From assembly GCF_036417845.1 (NCBI RefSeq), contig NC_089980.1, positions 57,658,501 through 57,722,500 on the forward strand: 64,000 bases of DNA, in the 5' to 3' direction. This DNA is from Apteryx mantelli (taxonomy: Eukaryota > Chordata > Aves > Apterygiformes > Apterygidae). Under the pieces are notes generated by a model. It had not been told where the DNA came from, searched no databases, and saw nothing but the letters and a program-made list of their open reading frames with translations. This document shows, piece after piece, positions 26,800-39,732 of the stretch. A program made the position numbers and the translations under genes. Position 1 is the first letter of the stretch. Each line of letters opens with the position of its first letter.

Positions 26800-29700
26800 C
26801 TGCAGAAAAGAATCAATCTCATCTTAAAATAAGTGGCTTAGATAAGAGAGTTGAGACATTTTGGAGGTCACTGTTGCCCTCTAGGAGAGAATGCACTGGG
26901 TAGCTTAGATGACTAATTTTTAGAAAGCTAAACTTAATGAGATCCATCTCGATATCTACTTTAACTGGAATCCACTTTGAAAGCACAGTCTCAGCTCTGT
27001 GAGTTTCCCATTAATTTACCACAGCTGTGTGAGTCAACATTAACCGTTTAATCTATAACAAAAAGGTATGCAGGCTATCAGTTAGCAGCAAACTGTCCAG
27101 GCTGTCAAATATCCAACTTACAGAAAAAGCCATAATATAAAGTTTTAGTTGTATTTAGAGAGAAATTAAATGCATAAATTTTTATTGAAGTTGAAAAAAA
27201 AGTTGTATTTCATTTTCTGCTTTCTACTTATCATGTTTTCACATGAGTGTCACTCTGGAACCTGACCTACCACCAAGTATGATCAGATCCCCTGGCCCTG
27301 GCCACTTTGTACTGCCAAAATGACGCAAAACATGCAGAAAAAGCCCTTCAGGGGAAGCTAAGATTACTCTGTCTACAGCTTCTCTTCAGTGTTGACCTGA
27401 GTCAGTCGATCCTGGCCTTTCCACCACAACGCTCTGTGCTGACATGTATAAAACAATGCATTTTGGTGTTGCACTGCCTCTGAGCTGGGAAATATTCTGG
27501 GGAGGTTATTTTTCTTGGGTTCTCACGGTACAACATACAAAACTGCTCTTCATTTACAGAGTGCACTTACTCTCTTTCTCCTTCTCTCTCTGGCCTAGCA
27601 TAGAGTCTATGGCAATGAGAGAAAGATATTTTATGTAAACCACTTCCAAATGCAGTTACTCATTAATAATGCAGAGAGCTCTAAAGGGAGAAACCCATGA
27701 CATTTGGCAGCAAGAACTGTTAATGAAAATGTCACTAAAGAAGTCAATCTGCAACCCATGAAACAGCCGCTCTACCTTTTCGTTTCTTTCCAGTTTTCTG
27801 CATATCAGATATGTACCTCTGGGTACATTTCCCTTAAGTTAATCTTTTGGGGCACCAAGACACCTTTTTACCTGGAGGTGGGCATCCGTCTCTGGCAAAC
27901 TGGTCAATTTGAGGGGAGGCTCTCTATTTAAATGCTTGGAAATGTGACAGAAATATAGCAGTTACATATGGGACTAAATGGCAAGGCTGAGGAAGGGGAG
28001 ATTCCAGTGACTGGCTGTAGGTTATGCAATTTCCAGCAGCGCTGATCTGGAAGTTGTGACACAGCCCTTGCTTTGCTATGTATTTGGTAGAGCTGATAAC
28101 TGGGCATCTCTCTGGCTTAGATCTTGCAAGTTCTTCATGTTTGTAACTCATGCTGTTTGCTGCAGTCTCCTCCTGATCACATCTATGTTGTTGGGCTCTC
28201 AAATTATTTAGCTCATCCAAAAGACCTAATCCAACAATTCTGCTAAAAATTACCCTACTCCTTCAGACCATTTATAATGGACTATATTATCTGGAAGCAA
28301 CTGTTTGACAAACTGACTCAGACTGACGATGAACATCCCTTTTCTCTCTGTTTCCTGGGGACTTTCCATTTCCACATGTGCATGTTAAGGGCTTTCCTTC
28401 AAAAAAACAGCCATTGGTATCAGGGAGAGGTGACATTTCTGCCTGGGTGCACACATGTTTGTCATGGCTCATGTTCATAAGCTGTAAGGGAAACAGATGC
28501 CTTTCTCCCTGTTTTTGAGGGAGATTTATTTCTTTCAAGATCTGAATTGTATGCATGTGTTTACATTAAGCCAGGGAAATTTTGTGGGTAAAGTCAATAT
28601 CTTTTAATGAAAAAGCCACCATATTTAGAAAAATACCCAAGCTTTGGGGCACACAGAACATGAATAAAGCATGTGTCCAAAAGCTTGTCCATTATTTTTT
28701 TTCTAATTATATTATTGGTCTATTAAAAAAATACTACTCTATTCACAAACTTTATCTGCCTTATGATGTTACAGTATTACGGCTGTAACAAGCTTACTAC
28801 CATAATACTGTTTAAATCACACATTGTCTCCTATTCGTGCTTAGTATATCCTATCCCAGTTTGTCAGTACAGTCCTTTTCCCATCAGCTAGGATACTGGC
28901 TCAGGCTTTTACACTCTAGTACTATAATCCACTGGTGGATTCTATTTCTTCTCAGCATAGAGTGGCAATTCAACATGATGTGGCGAAAGATGGCAAAAAA
29001 GTAAGTGTCATTTCCCCATCCTGCAAAGAACTGGAGGCACAGAGAGACTGCCACTAAACTAAGTCTGCCCCCCCTTTCCCTGTCACTGTACTTGGCAACA
29101 AGAAAGAAAAGAGTACTGAAAATTTTCACACTAGGCAATAATAGATTGCCAGTGATGGGCGGAGAAAAGCAAAGCAAAGCTGTTCCTTGCTGAAGTGTTA
29201 AAAAATAAATGAAAGTCCAACAGACAGATGAAATGTAACCAGCATTTCAGAGCACTGCTCCTTTTGCCTTTGAAACTTGCACCCCAGTTTGGCAGCTGGC
29301 GATGTGGAAGGTCACTAGCACGTCTCAGCTGCCGCGGGATGCCTGTGGGACAGCAGGCACCACTGTCTTATAGCCCATATTGATTTGCTGCAGGTTGTCC
29401 CTGGATCCAACTGCTTTTTATTGTGCAGGACACATATTGCGTTATGCCTTGGTGGATGTACTTCACTGTCATGCCTGATCAAAAGTGTTGCCTTGGAGCG
29501 ATCTTAGCTTGAGAGAACCCCAAGCAGTTTTATAAGAAGTCACCTGAAGGTGACACCTGAGAGGAACAACATTAAAGCCTATTCATCTCTCTTGTGTCCC
29601 TGGCTACTTCAGACAGCTCACAAACAAAGCCTCTCTCTGCTAGCTGGCACTTGGAGAGTAAAAGGACCCTTATGCCCTTGTTCATGTTTTATCAGGGCTT

Positions 29701-30421
29701 CCTAAGTTGTTAAAATAACTAAAAATGCTGACTCTACTCAAGAAAACTGGATTTTTAAGTAAAGATAGTTAAGTAAGGATATGCTTTAAAGATATTTAAC
29801 TAAAGATAAAAACATGTAAGGTAGTGAGCTTGCTCTTTTACAAGGCCAGGGAGAAACCAATGGCACAGAGACATCATTTCAGGCCTGATTTCAAGGCACA
29901 AACCCACCTGTTACACAAAACAACAACATACCCATGTGTGCATGCAGGCAATTCCCCTGAGCAGTGGGAGCTGCAGTCCCCCAAAGGTTTTGCCTCGTCT
30001 CCGAGCACATGCCTCCGCTGCGGGCAGAGGTGTGAAGCGGAGACGCCTGAGCCAGGGAGCCTGGGCTAGCTCCAGAGCCAGGGGAAGTGCAGCCAGTGCA
30101 GGGCGACAGCACGTCTGCGCTAAAATGTCCTACTGGCACAAGCTGAGCAGATCTCCCGCGTGCTGGGCTGAAGCACCATGCCCTTGCTGCCCTGCGTCGC
30201 TGCTGTTCAGCAGAGACGCTCACAGTTTGGGGAGACGGAAATGCTCTTCCCTTGAATCCACTGCTGGTTTATGCAAGCAGCGGAGTCCTGTGGAAACAAC
30301 CTTCTGGTCAGTGGTTATAGCAACACTGCCAAGACTGCGCTTCCTTGCCCCTTGATTCAGTCTGCCGACAGTATCTTTTATTATTCTACCTAGACTGATT
30401 TTCTCCCTATAGGTACAGTAC
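26800..30421. other. Noncoding stretch
   Basis: It contains the MIR-like relic at 29.0 kb and a GC-richer patch at about 29,940-30,240. A minus-strand frame at 27,924-28,220 (98 codons) lacks splice or homology support. Confidence 0.5.
29007..29062 (+). repeat. MIR-type SINE relic
   Basis: CATTTCCCCATCCTGCAAAG followed by AACTGGAGGCACAGAGAGAC resembles the same MIR segment (CCATTTTACAGATGAGGAAA, CTGAGGCACAGAGAGG) with moderate divergence. Confidence 0.65.
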
Positions 30422-30535
30422 CTTGAAGTAGCCAAACAGATCAAATTCTCCTTCTGCTTTTGTCTTTTTCAGGCTAGGCACATTCACAAATTCATATGTT
30501 TTCTTATAGCCCTCAGTCAGTTCTATGTCCATCTG
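30422..30535 (-). other. Candidate internal coding exon, minus strand, gene unrecognised
   Basis: On the minus strand the segment has a good acceptor (GTATTCCTGATTTCAG) and a usable donor (AAG/gtactg). It is 114 bases long and open in only one frame, phase 0 to 0. The 38 codons have a protein-like mix: QMDIELTEGYKKTYEFVNV near the start and GEFDLFGYFK at the end. I do not recognise the family. Against it: long introns contain many pseudo-exons with such signals, and no neighbouring exon with matching phase was found within 3 kb. It could belong with the two minus-strand candidates at 26 kb only if an exon of phase 0 to 2 exists between them. Confidence 0.35.
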
Positions 30536-32125
30536 CTGAAATCAGGAATACAAATTACAGATGATGGGTTGTGGTCAGCAGCCAAGAATGGGTTAAGCGA
30601 GTCTCTTGGACAAAATAAAAAATGCCACATCTCTTAGTAGTTGAGACAGGACTTATCTTGGGCAAAAACACTTTGATGGGACTGCCAATGTTATTTATCT
30701 CCTGTGTCTGACAAACAGTTGGAAGGAAGAATTTGTTAAAGATTCAGCATCCTTTCTCATTTGGTTAAGCGCTCAGAAATCTCATACCCAGTAGCCTTCT
30801 GAGCAGACCTCCTCTGAAGGCAGGGAAGATTCCTCAGGTGAGAAAACAAATCAGGCAGCTTGCTTAGGAGAGAAAACAGCTACTCTTTCAGACTGTGCCC
30901 ATTACACCTTGTCTTTTCCTTACAAGGTCAGCAGGGGAATCCCTCGGTCTGGGCAATGCCGGACGTCACAGCAGACACTAGAACCGTCTCTCTGCTTTTA
31001 CAGTCAATGCATTTTTCATTTGCATATGGGGTTCCCAGTAAAAAACACCAGGTTCATCCTTTGTCATCAGCCAGCCACAAATCGTTCTGTGGCATCAAGG
31101 GATTTAACATATTTCTCTTAATTAGCCCTACTTAAAAATGGGAGGAAATAGTTATTTCCTCTCTTTTTTCATCCACATGGAAGTGTAAATTTTCCATTTT
31201 TTTCTTATTTTTGCTACACAGTGCACCAGGGTCTCATGTCCCAAAGTCCTTTAAAGGTGTAAGATATCAAAGGTGTATATCAGACACTACCAAGCAATGG
31301 TAAGTGGACAACCCTGAAAAGGGCACCTTGAGAACTACCGAAAGACTTTGCAAGTCAAAATACAGACAAATTCACTTAATTTTTCAGAGCTGTTTGAAAG
31401 ACCGAGTGCTGACAAACATTTAGAGATATTCAGAAGTTCTTCAATGAAATGTTCTCTTATCGGAAAATACCAGGTCACTGAAACAAGTGTTTTGCAGGGA
31501 AACATACCAGCATTGCCAAAACTTTTGTCAGAAAAGATTTCTCATCTCCAAGATGTGATTTATGATCAAAACCCAAGAGAGGTTTAGAATCGACAATAGC
31601 CTCAAGTCCTGGGCTCTCACAGACCTGAACTTAGGACACCTGTGTGCTAGGCAGGTGCTATAAATCACCAAGCTATTAACTACCTACTGAAGTCAGTCTC
31701 ACAGGTTGGCACTGTTCCATTTTGCATAAAAAATGAAACATTGTGAAAGAGATCCCTGATATTTCTGTGGTCAAAGTACTTTTCTGGAATGCTGGAGGCT
31801 GGCAAAGTTGAATCTTTTACACCTGATGTGAGTTGACTAATAAACTGTTGGCTATGCTAAGTTGGGCTCTCTCTTCCTTTCTGCATTTTTTCTTCACAAA
31901 AATATGAGGAATTTGGTTTCAGCTCTATAGGGAACAAAAGGGTTTTTTTTCTGAAACCTCGAAGTTGTGCACAACTAGAAAATCATCTCTCACCCAGCTG
32001 CTAGACATGACTCATCCCTGTAAGATGGCCATGATTTTCTTTTGGGAAACTCAATAGCTTCCAGGTGAGCTGCAGTGCAGCACATAATGGGCATGTCCTT
32101 AATTTGCAGGGGTTTCTAAAGCAAG

Positions 32126-32150
32126 AAATTAAATTAAATTAAATTAAATT
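32126..32150 (+). repeat. (AAATT)5 microsatellite
   Basis: Five perfect pentanucleotide units AAATT, followed by AGG. Confidence 0.95.
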
Positions 32151-34185
32151 AGGCTCCTTGGAATTTGGGAGCAGAGACTCAGATTTAACAAGGAGTTAGA
32201 GGGAGAGAGTAGCAGGAGGTGGGGAGTAGCATGGTTTATACTTTGTGTCTTTTCCAGGGTTCTGCTGCTTCGTGCTCATGGGAATCTAGGATTCAGGAAT
32301 GAGATTTTTAAAAGCAGCCTGCCCTGGATATGGGCGCTGAGATGAAACATTTGTTGCAGAGGGACCACATAATTTTGCAGTTTTGGTGGATCTAGGTCCC
32401 ATTTTAGCCTTAAATCAGTGTTAGGATATAGCAGTTCATTCTAGCTTAGTGCCCCTGTTTTCACCTTACCACAAGTTAACCGGGGGCCATCGTACAACCA
32501 GTTATTGTTTCATGTAACCAATAATACATCTAGCTGTCTGGATCACTGCACACTTATATATCAACAATAGGACATGAGTTAGGAGTCCTTGGTCCTGCTG
32601 TTTCACATATGAAACGGCAACGAAGCGTAGCCACCATGTCAAAAGCTGCTATGGGGGCTGGGCAAAGTGGAGAGTTACCCAGGAGACTTCAGTTTTACTT
32701 ACACAAAGCAGCTGTTTTTGAGTTGTGCCCTTACAACCACAGTGTGCATATCCATATATGCATGCACGCTACAGTTCAAAGAGGCAGGAACGACTGCATG
32801 CAGCCTGGCATTTTTACATTTGAGTATCCCAAGAGAGATGGCGAAAACGCCAAGGGAAAGAAGCTGGCTATCTCCTGGCGCTAGTGGGCAGCGAGGTGTT
32901 TTTGCAGCCTGACTTGCTGTGTTTTCCCACACGGGCCAAGTCAGAGCACCATGCAGCATTAAACAGCGCTTCCCAGCAGAGCAGCAGTCTCCTGCTTCTC
33001 CTCGCACCCAGGCAAACCACTGCGGTCAGCCTCGAGCAAGATGCGCTACTGAGGCGGCCAGGCCTCGGGGAGCGTCCCTTCACTCTTTCACCCCATTTCA
33101 TCAAGCAGCCACAGCGAAGAGAAACCAAAACTTTACATGCTCCCCCTGTAGCAGGTGTATATTACTATTTAGAAAGAATGACCTTTACAAATCAGCTGCA
33201 CGATGCTGTAGCACAGAATAAAATTGAGTCCCCCCCCAAGCAAAGCTCTTTCGAGGTGCCTAGGGATCTCCTGAAAACCTCCAGCTCATCAAAACACTGA
33301 AATAAGTAGAGAGCTGGCAAAAACCATGATGAAAGTAGATGTTGATCTGCCTTTTCTCATCAGTCCCTACCTAAATCAGCCTTCAGGAACAACACAGAGC
33401 AGCCCTAGCATTTCTCCAGAAATTGCAGATTAGCCTTTTCTTGAAGATTTCAGATGGCTGAAGGCCCACTGTCCCTTTGAAAAGCCAATGATAATTATTA
33501 TTCCCCTTTCAGTCCTCCCAAAACAACATTTCCAGATTAGCTCTTTCAAACACAAAATACCAGTTTTCTTCTGAAAACTTCCTGTGGATACATGCCAACT
33601 ATTAAGACCAGGGAGTTCGGCAAAAATCCTCTGGGATGTAAATGGCGCAGCTTTTGTTTCAGGTGTGCTGGCTGACAGCTGATACATACTGCCAGTGAAC
33701 ATGAAAAAACATAACTGTGTTTATCTGCACCTACTGTTTAGCTTGTGGCCATCGTCACATTAGGTAAAGCCTTCAGTCCTATTTGAAGAGACAGGTAAAC
33801 AAATTTAGCCTAAAATAAGCATATCAAGCACCTGTAGTTTTTCCTGCATGACAGACTGTATGTGTTTGTGCCTATGTGTATGTCAGACAGTGTTGGAATA
33901 TTTTTAACACTAAACTGCTGCATTCAGAGATTGGTAAATTAAATAATCATTCATTAGTTACCATAGTGATGCAGATGCAATCACACTGAACAAAGAAGGA
34001 ATGGCAGGGAGAAGACATGAACAAATGCTGGCAAGAGCTAACAGGCCCTACATTGATTTTTGTTAATATATTTTTATTTATTAAAATCCCTCGACTGCAA
34101 GATCTTGTTCAATATTCATTAGTGTTTCACCTGCCTGCAAAGAGAAATGGCAGATATTCTGATATGGCCTGAAAGATTCAAATCA

Positions 34186-34260
34186 TGAGCTGGAGTAAAT
34201 TGGTATAGCTCTATTGACTTTGGCAGAGCAAAGCCAGTTTACGGCAGCTGGGGATCTGGC
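34186..34260. repeat. Old dispersed repeat related to the 7.1 kb copy
   Basis: GCTGGAGTAAATTGGTATAG, CTCTATTGACTTTGGCAGAG and CCAGTTTACGGCAGCTGGGG follow the same pattern (GTGTAAATTGGCATAGCTCC, ATTGACTT core, TTTACACCAGCTGAGGATCT) known to me from turtle and bird DNA. It is diverged, and family assignment is open. Confidence 0.4.
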
Positions 34261-37200
34261 AAAAAGAGCATCTAATTCTCTTTAGCTTCTGCAGCAACTG
34301 AATACTACTGCATCTTCTGCTGCTTTATAACTTCTTACAGCAGTGCCTTCCAGTAAACAAGAGACAAGACAGGGAGAGGCTGGTTTTTCCAAAGCTAGTT
34401 GGCGGATTTAGTCACATAATTGTCATTAATTTCAATGGCAGTTATATAGCTGAGTCTCCTAGTCAGCCTTGAGAATCTCATCAATAATTCCTTTGCTGCT
34501 GATAAGAGAAACAGCATGGGGTTAAGAGTAGTACTCATCACGCTAGGTTCAAATGGGGGGGAATGTGCTGCGTTGGCCCAGCACAGCGATCCTCCTGCCT
34601 TGCAGGTAGCGCTGCACCCAGCTGAGTACCCCAGACCCCAGCAGCACCGAAGCAAGAAAGCGGGAGCATCAGTCTGCAGGAGGCAAAAGGAGAAATGGGA
34701 AGAGGACCCTGCCTTTCTTTGGGTCACCAGCAAACATGCCCGTGGTCATAGGAACCTTCCTGACAATAGTCCCCCTGGAAATGGCCAGTCTGTTTTATGT
34801 GCAGGTAAGAGAACCAATATTAAGCTTTTTCACATGCTAGTAAAAAAAAACAAACAACCCACTTCATTGTTATATTGTGAGCTGTGAGATGAAAAAAAGC
34901 TTATATTTACATAGTCATTTTTGTGTTACATTTTAATTGATTTTAAAGACTCTCTATATACTGTCTGACTCATGTAAAGGGACCTCTGTTCAGAAGAGAA
35001 CAGTCTGGGGTTGTTGGCCTGGGTTTTTTTATTTCTATTGTAGGCTTTATGGGTTAATAGCCTTAGATCAACCTCCTCACATTCACAGCATTCTAAAAAG
35101 CACAAAACCTTGAGCATATGGTTCATCTCCTCTCTCACTTCCACGGGTACTAACACCACTGAACCTGTAATAGGAGGAAAGAAGCAACTTCCCCACGTTT
35201 CTGTGGATTCTTTGCCTCTACCAGTGCCTCGACCAGCCTTCATATACCACCGCTCCCTGGGGATGCAGGCTTCTGCCACTAGAATTCACACATCCCACAG
35301 AAAACTCTCCTCCCCTTGCAGCAGTCAGGCAGTGACAGATTCAAGGCTTCTCAGTTCCCGCTGCAGCATAGCAAGCACCTCTAAGCACCTAGTCTCCATC
35401 ACTAGGACTTGCTGATCTTCTCAGGCATCAGTAAAGCTTTAAGAGCGAATATCCCCACCCCCCCACCCCGGTAGGAGACTCTCACCCTGTGAAGTTGTAA
35501 AACTGAACTGCATATGGAGAGCATGTTGACATTGTTAAGATTAATGATATAACAACAGAAAGCACATTTACAGGCAAATGGATTATAATAATTGCCTGAG
35601 CAAACAATACAAACAACATATTGCAAATTGGCCTTCAGTGCACTTTAGCGGCATTGCCGTCATCATCGCAATTCCACAACAGGTAGTTTGCTACCTCTGA
35701 TCTGTGAGGGATGTGATGCTTTCCACAGAGACCCTCTGTACATAACTGCTGACCGCACATAAGCCGGAAAAATACACCCTATGTCTTACTATGCGCCCTG
35801 AGATATACCTTAGGGTGCCCCTCCTTGTAGTTTTGTGGCATTCAGCAGAGGGAGTGATGTGGTTTCCGCATCACATGTAGCTTGCCTTTGACTTCCCAGC
35901 CAAATTATCAGCTACTGATTGCAGGTGTCCTGGCAGCAAGAGGCCTTCGGCACGAATCCAGTGAGACATTAACTGCTTTAGCACTGTGAGGTGGAGGAGG
36001 AAGCAAAAAATAAAAATTTACTAAATAAAATATTACTCTTTCCCATCCCAAACCCAAGAGGTTCAGTATGTTGATTTTTTTTTACTTGTTAGTCCTGTTT
36101 CAGGATCTTTTCAGTAGCACTTACGAGTTTTTAATGTTTTTGCATGATCAAAGCCTTTGACAAGAGCATCTGTCACAGACAGCATGGTTGTGAGCCATGG
36201 CTTTCATATATATGTTAACCAGCCTTTATAGCATTACAGGGCCTTGGTGACACAAGAGTAATCTAGTTAAGATGCAGCGAAGTCAAAGGTTTCAGCACAA
36301 TACATCAGAAGACAGAGGAGCAGGGGACTGAAAACTGAAAAGCCAGAGAGCAGCTAGCTTGGTGGCATTGCACTGCACACAGCTAATACGTAAACACTGC
36401 TGTCTGAAAGGAGGTGAGCACGTGGGACATCCTCTGTGGGGACAGTTCTGCTTGGAGCCTTACATCAGGAAAGCAGGCTGTGAAGAAAAGCCTTTTCAGC
36501 TAGACAAGTGTTTATGCACAACTTAATCCTGAAGTGAGAATCTGGGACAGCTTGAAGTGTTAAAGAATATCACATTACTGTCGTCGATAGCCAAATTTGC
36601 CCATCAGCGAAATTCAGTCAGAGATATACATAGAGTGAATTTGCTTTTCCCTCTGAAAAAGTCCCCTTCATGTAACAGGAATCTCTGGCTGGTGTAAAAC
36701 TGCCTTTGAATAAGACTCATGCCTTGAACCTCCTTAGGAGCTTTTTGAATATCCAACTTAAAGAGTCCTAGCTTCCACCAAGATATCATTTGTCTTATTT
36801 ATAAAATGACAGTAAACCCAGCACTTGTCCACATTTGCAATCTCTGAGGAGAGCTGCTGAATAAATGCAAGTATTCTGCTTTGCTTTTTTTAATGTAATA
36901 TTTTCTCTGGAGGCTTAAAAAGCATCATCTACTATAACACAGAATCTTGAGATGAATAGAATAATACAAAATCAAACATTTATAAGGTTAACTTAGAGCC
37001 ATTTATTGGATTTCTATTTCTAGGCTTCAATTAGAGTAACATAATTTGTAAAAAGCTGAACAGGTAATCAAACTGCAATCAGCAAATCTTCTTAAAAAAA
37101 GAGACAGAGAGAGAGAAAAGATTTAAACAACAAGCTTTACGGATATGAGAATAAAAGTAAATTCTCTTCTACAGCCCCATGGGAAACTCTAGATGTAATC

Positions 37201-39713
37201 AATTCATGATAAAATTTAATTAAGAGAGAGCAATGGGATGGGGAACAAAATTCAGGTATATAGGAAATCTGTGAGAAATTCTTCTGTGAGAAAAGTACGA
37301 TCATTGCTCTGTTCATACGGTGGAGTCATATCAGTAGGCAATCCATATACACATCATACTACACATCATAAAAAAAAAACAGAAAGACTCATTTTCTCCC
37401 CCTTCCCAAGTAACTCCCAACTTAGATGGGGTAAAAGACCACAAGTGCTTTAAAGGATTTCAAATATTTTTGAAATATCCTCCCAAAAGTGATTCATTTA
37501 TCAGTTCTGTTTTATCTAAATCTTAACTCCTCACTGGCCTGCCACGTAATTTTGGTTGAAAATGACCTAGAAATTAGGCATAACGATAATTTTAAAAGTG
37601 AGGGAGAAAGATAAGGGATATGTAGGTATTAAAAAAAAAATCGCACTCTCTGAGAAAAAACTCCTATTGAGTATGGTACATAACTGATTATTAAACACAA
37701 TTGAGTAACTGATAAAGAACATTAAGTTAATGTACACTAGAAATATCACATTGTCTAAAACAGTGCATAAACTGTTATATACTGCTTATAAATAGAAGAG
37801 TATACAACTCCCTTAGAAAACTCCCCTAAAAAATAGTGAGAGGAAAAGAAATAAAACATAAAAAAAGAGAAAATAATTTAATGCAGCTCAGAAAGTTTCA
37901 TTTGATCTACAAAGCATGCAAAAGTCAAGCACAAAATGCCAAGAGATAAATTAATGAAATTCCTAATCATATATTGCAAATTATAAATTTCATTTCATTT
38001 ATTGGACTTTTCCTGCCAGGACACTACAGAGCATGATGGGGCAGATCTTCAGCCAGTGAGAGCTGTTACAAACCCTGGACTCAGCTAAGGTGCCAGTACT
38101 GCCTCTGGGATCACTACGAGTGGACCAGACAACAATATACAAATAGCTCAGCAAAAATGACATGCAAACAGAAACAAAAGGCACCTGGCAGGTGGGCCAG
38201 ATACCCCCAGGGATCTGGAAGCAGCCCATGGCACCTTCACAGCCATGCTACAAGACCAAATGAAGGCCAAGCAAACAAAGTTAGCATTTCAAACTTCCAC
38301 TTGAGCAGAAAATATTTTGTCAGGATAGCAAATATGCACCTCCGCATTCACAGTAGTGGAATATGCAGGAAGATTTTCACTAGGCTGATCAGTTCTGCCA
38401 ACCATGCAAGGCCACCGATTGCATGTTACTCTCTCAGCACTCTTCCATGGCAGAGACGAATATAGTGAATGGTCCCAAGCCTTTCCACAGTGGACTTTTG
38501 TGGTCACTGCCCAAAACATACATAGCTCATATCTGTCACTACCCCTCCCTGACGGCTACTTTCTCTGTCTCAGCACGTGACTCACTGCACCTTCCCTGAT
38601 ATATCCGTGCCATTATGGAGGCCTTCGGGTCACGCTGTAGCATGAAGCTGCAGGAGGCGGGAATTGGTGGATGAGAACTACCCCTGTCCACATCAGACCT
38701 TTATTCCAGATAAACACAGGGTTGTCTAAAGAGTAACTGCCAAGATTTTCAGATGAACTAAGAATCAAAACAAAACCCCAGCCCTAATTTCAAAAAAAGC
38801 TTTACTGTTCCACCTGTAACTCCTGCATGTTTATTGGAGTTCTGCACCTGCATATTTAAAACTGCATTTCAGGCCCTCATTCTAAAAGGACAGGCAGCTC
38901 AGTGATGGGATATAGAGGAAACTTTGAGGCTAGGTATCGAGAAAAATGCTGTCAGAAGGATGAAGGAAAAGTAAAAAACAGGGGAAAATATATCCCCTTT
39001 AAACTCTCTATAAATTCCATGCTGTCCTCATAACACTAGGAGGTAAAACATTTCAGGCAGAAATGTAGTGTCTGAGTTGACAGTATTCCTTTAAAACTGT
39101 ATATTATGATGATAATGAATAGTCTCCTGTTGGTGCTTTCTTGGCAGAGATTTCTAACTTTCAAAAGGAAAATGAGAGAATTCACAGAACAGAGAAAAAA
39201 GTCTCTCAGTGATAGATGCAAGGAAGATGTTCCATTTTGTTTAAATGGCCTTTATAAAATGTTCATTGCCCATCAATTGATGTATTAATTATTGACAGGG
39301 AAAAAACAACAGGCAGTGACTACATTCAGTTTAACTGAGGGTAGGAAAATGGGTTTATACCACCAAATGCAGAAAGTGCCTGATCTGCAGGAAACTGTCC
39401 CAAATGCAAACCCATTTTTTAAGGGGAAATTTCCTCATGAAAGGAAGATGCTGGTAAGAATCCCTCTCTTAATCCCACTTCCTCTGAGTGAATGCATATG
39501 CAAAAGGACTTTTATATCAACTCAAACTTTGTATCACATTAACATACTTTTTAAAAAAAAACTGTATTCTAATTGTTAGGTAAATAAAGGTGAAAAACAA
39601 GTTAAAATCACTCAAAGAGAAATGAACAGCAAAAACCCTAACAACTAACAAGGATTTTAATTTAAAGCAAAAGAAATACATATATAATGTACATGTTTAT
39701 AACAGTTGCTGGA

Positions 39714-39732
39714 AGCTAGCAGGTTGCTAGCT
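39714..39732. other. Short perfect hairpin
   Basis: AGCTAGCA, three bases, TGCTAGCT: an 8-base perfect stem. It is a minor structure without evident context. Confidence 0.6.
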
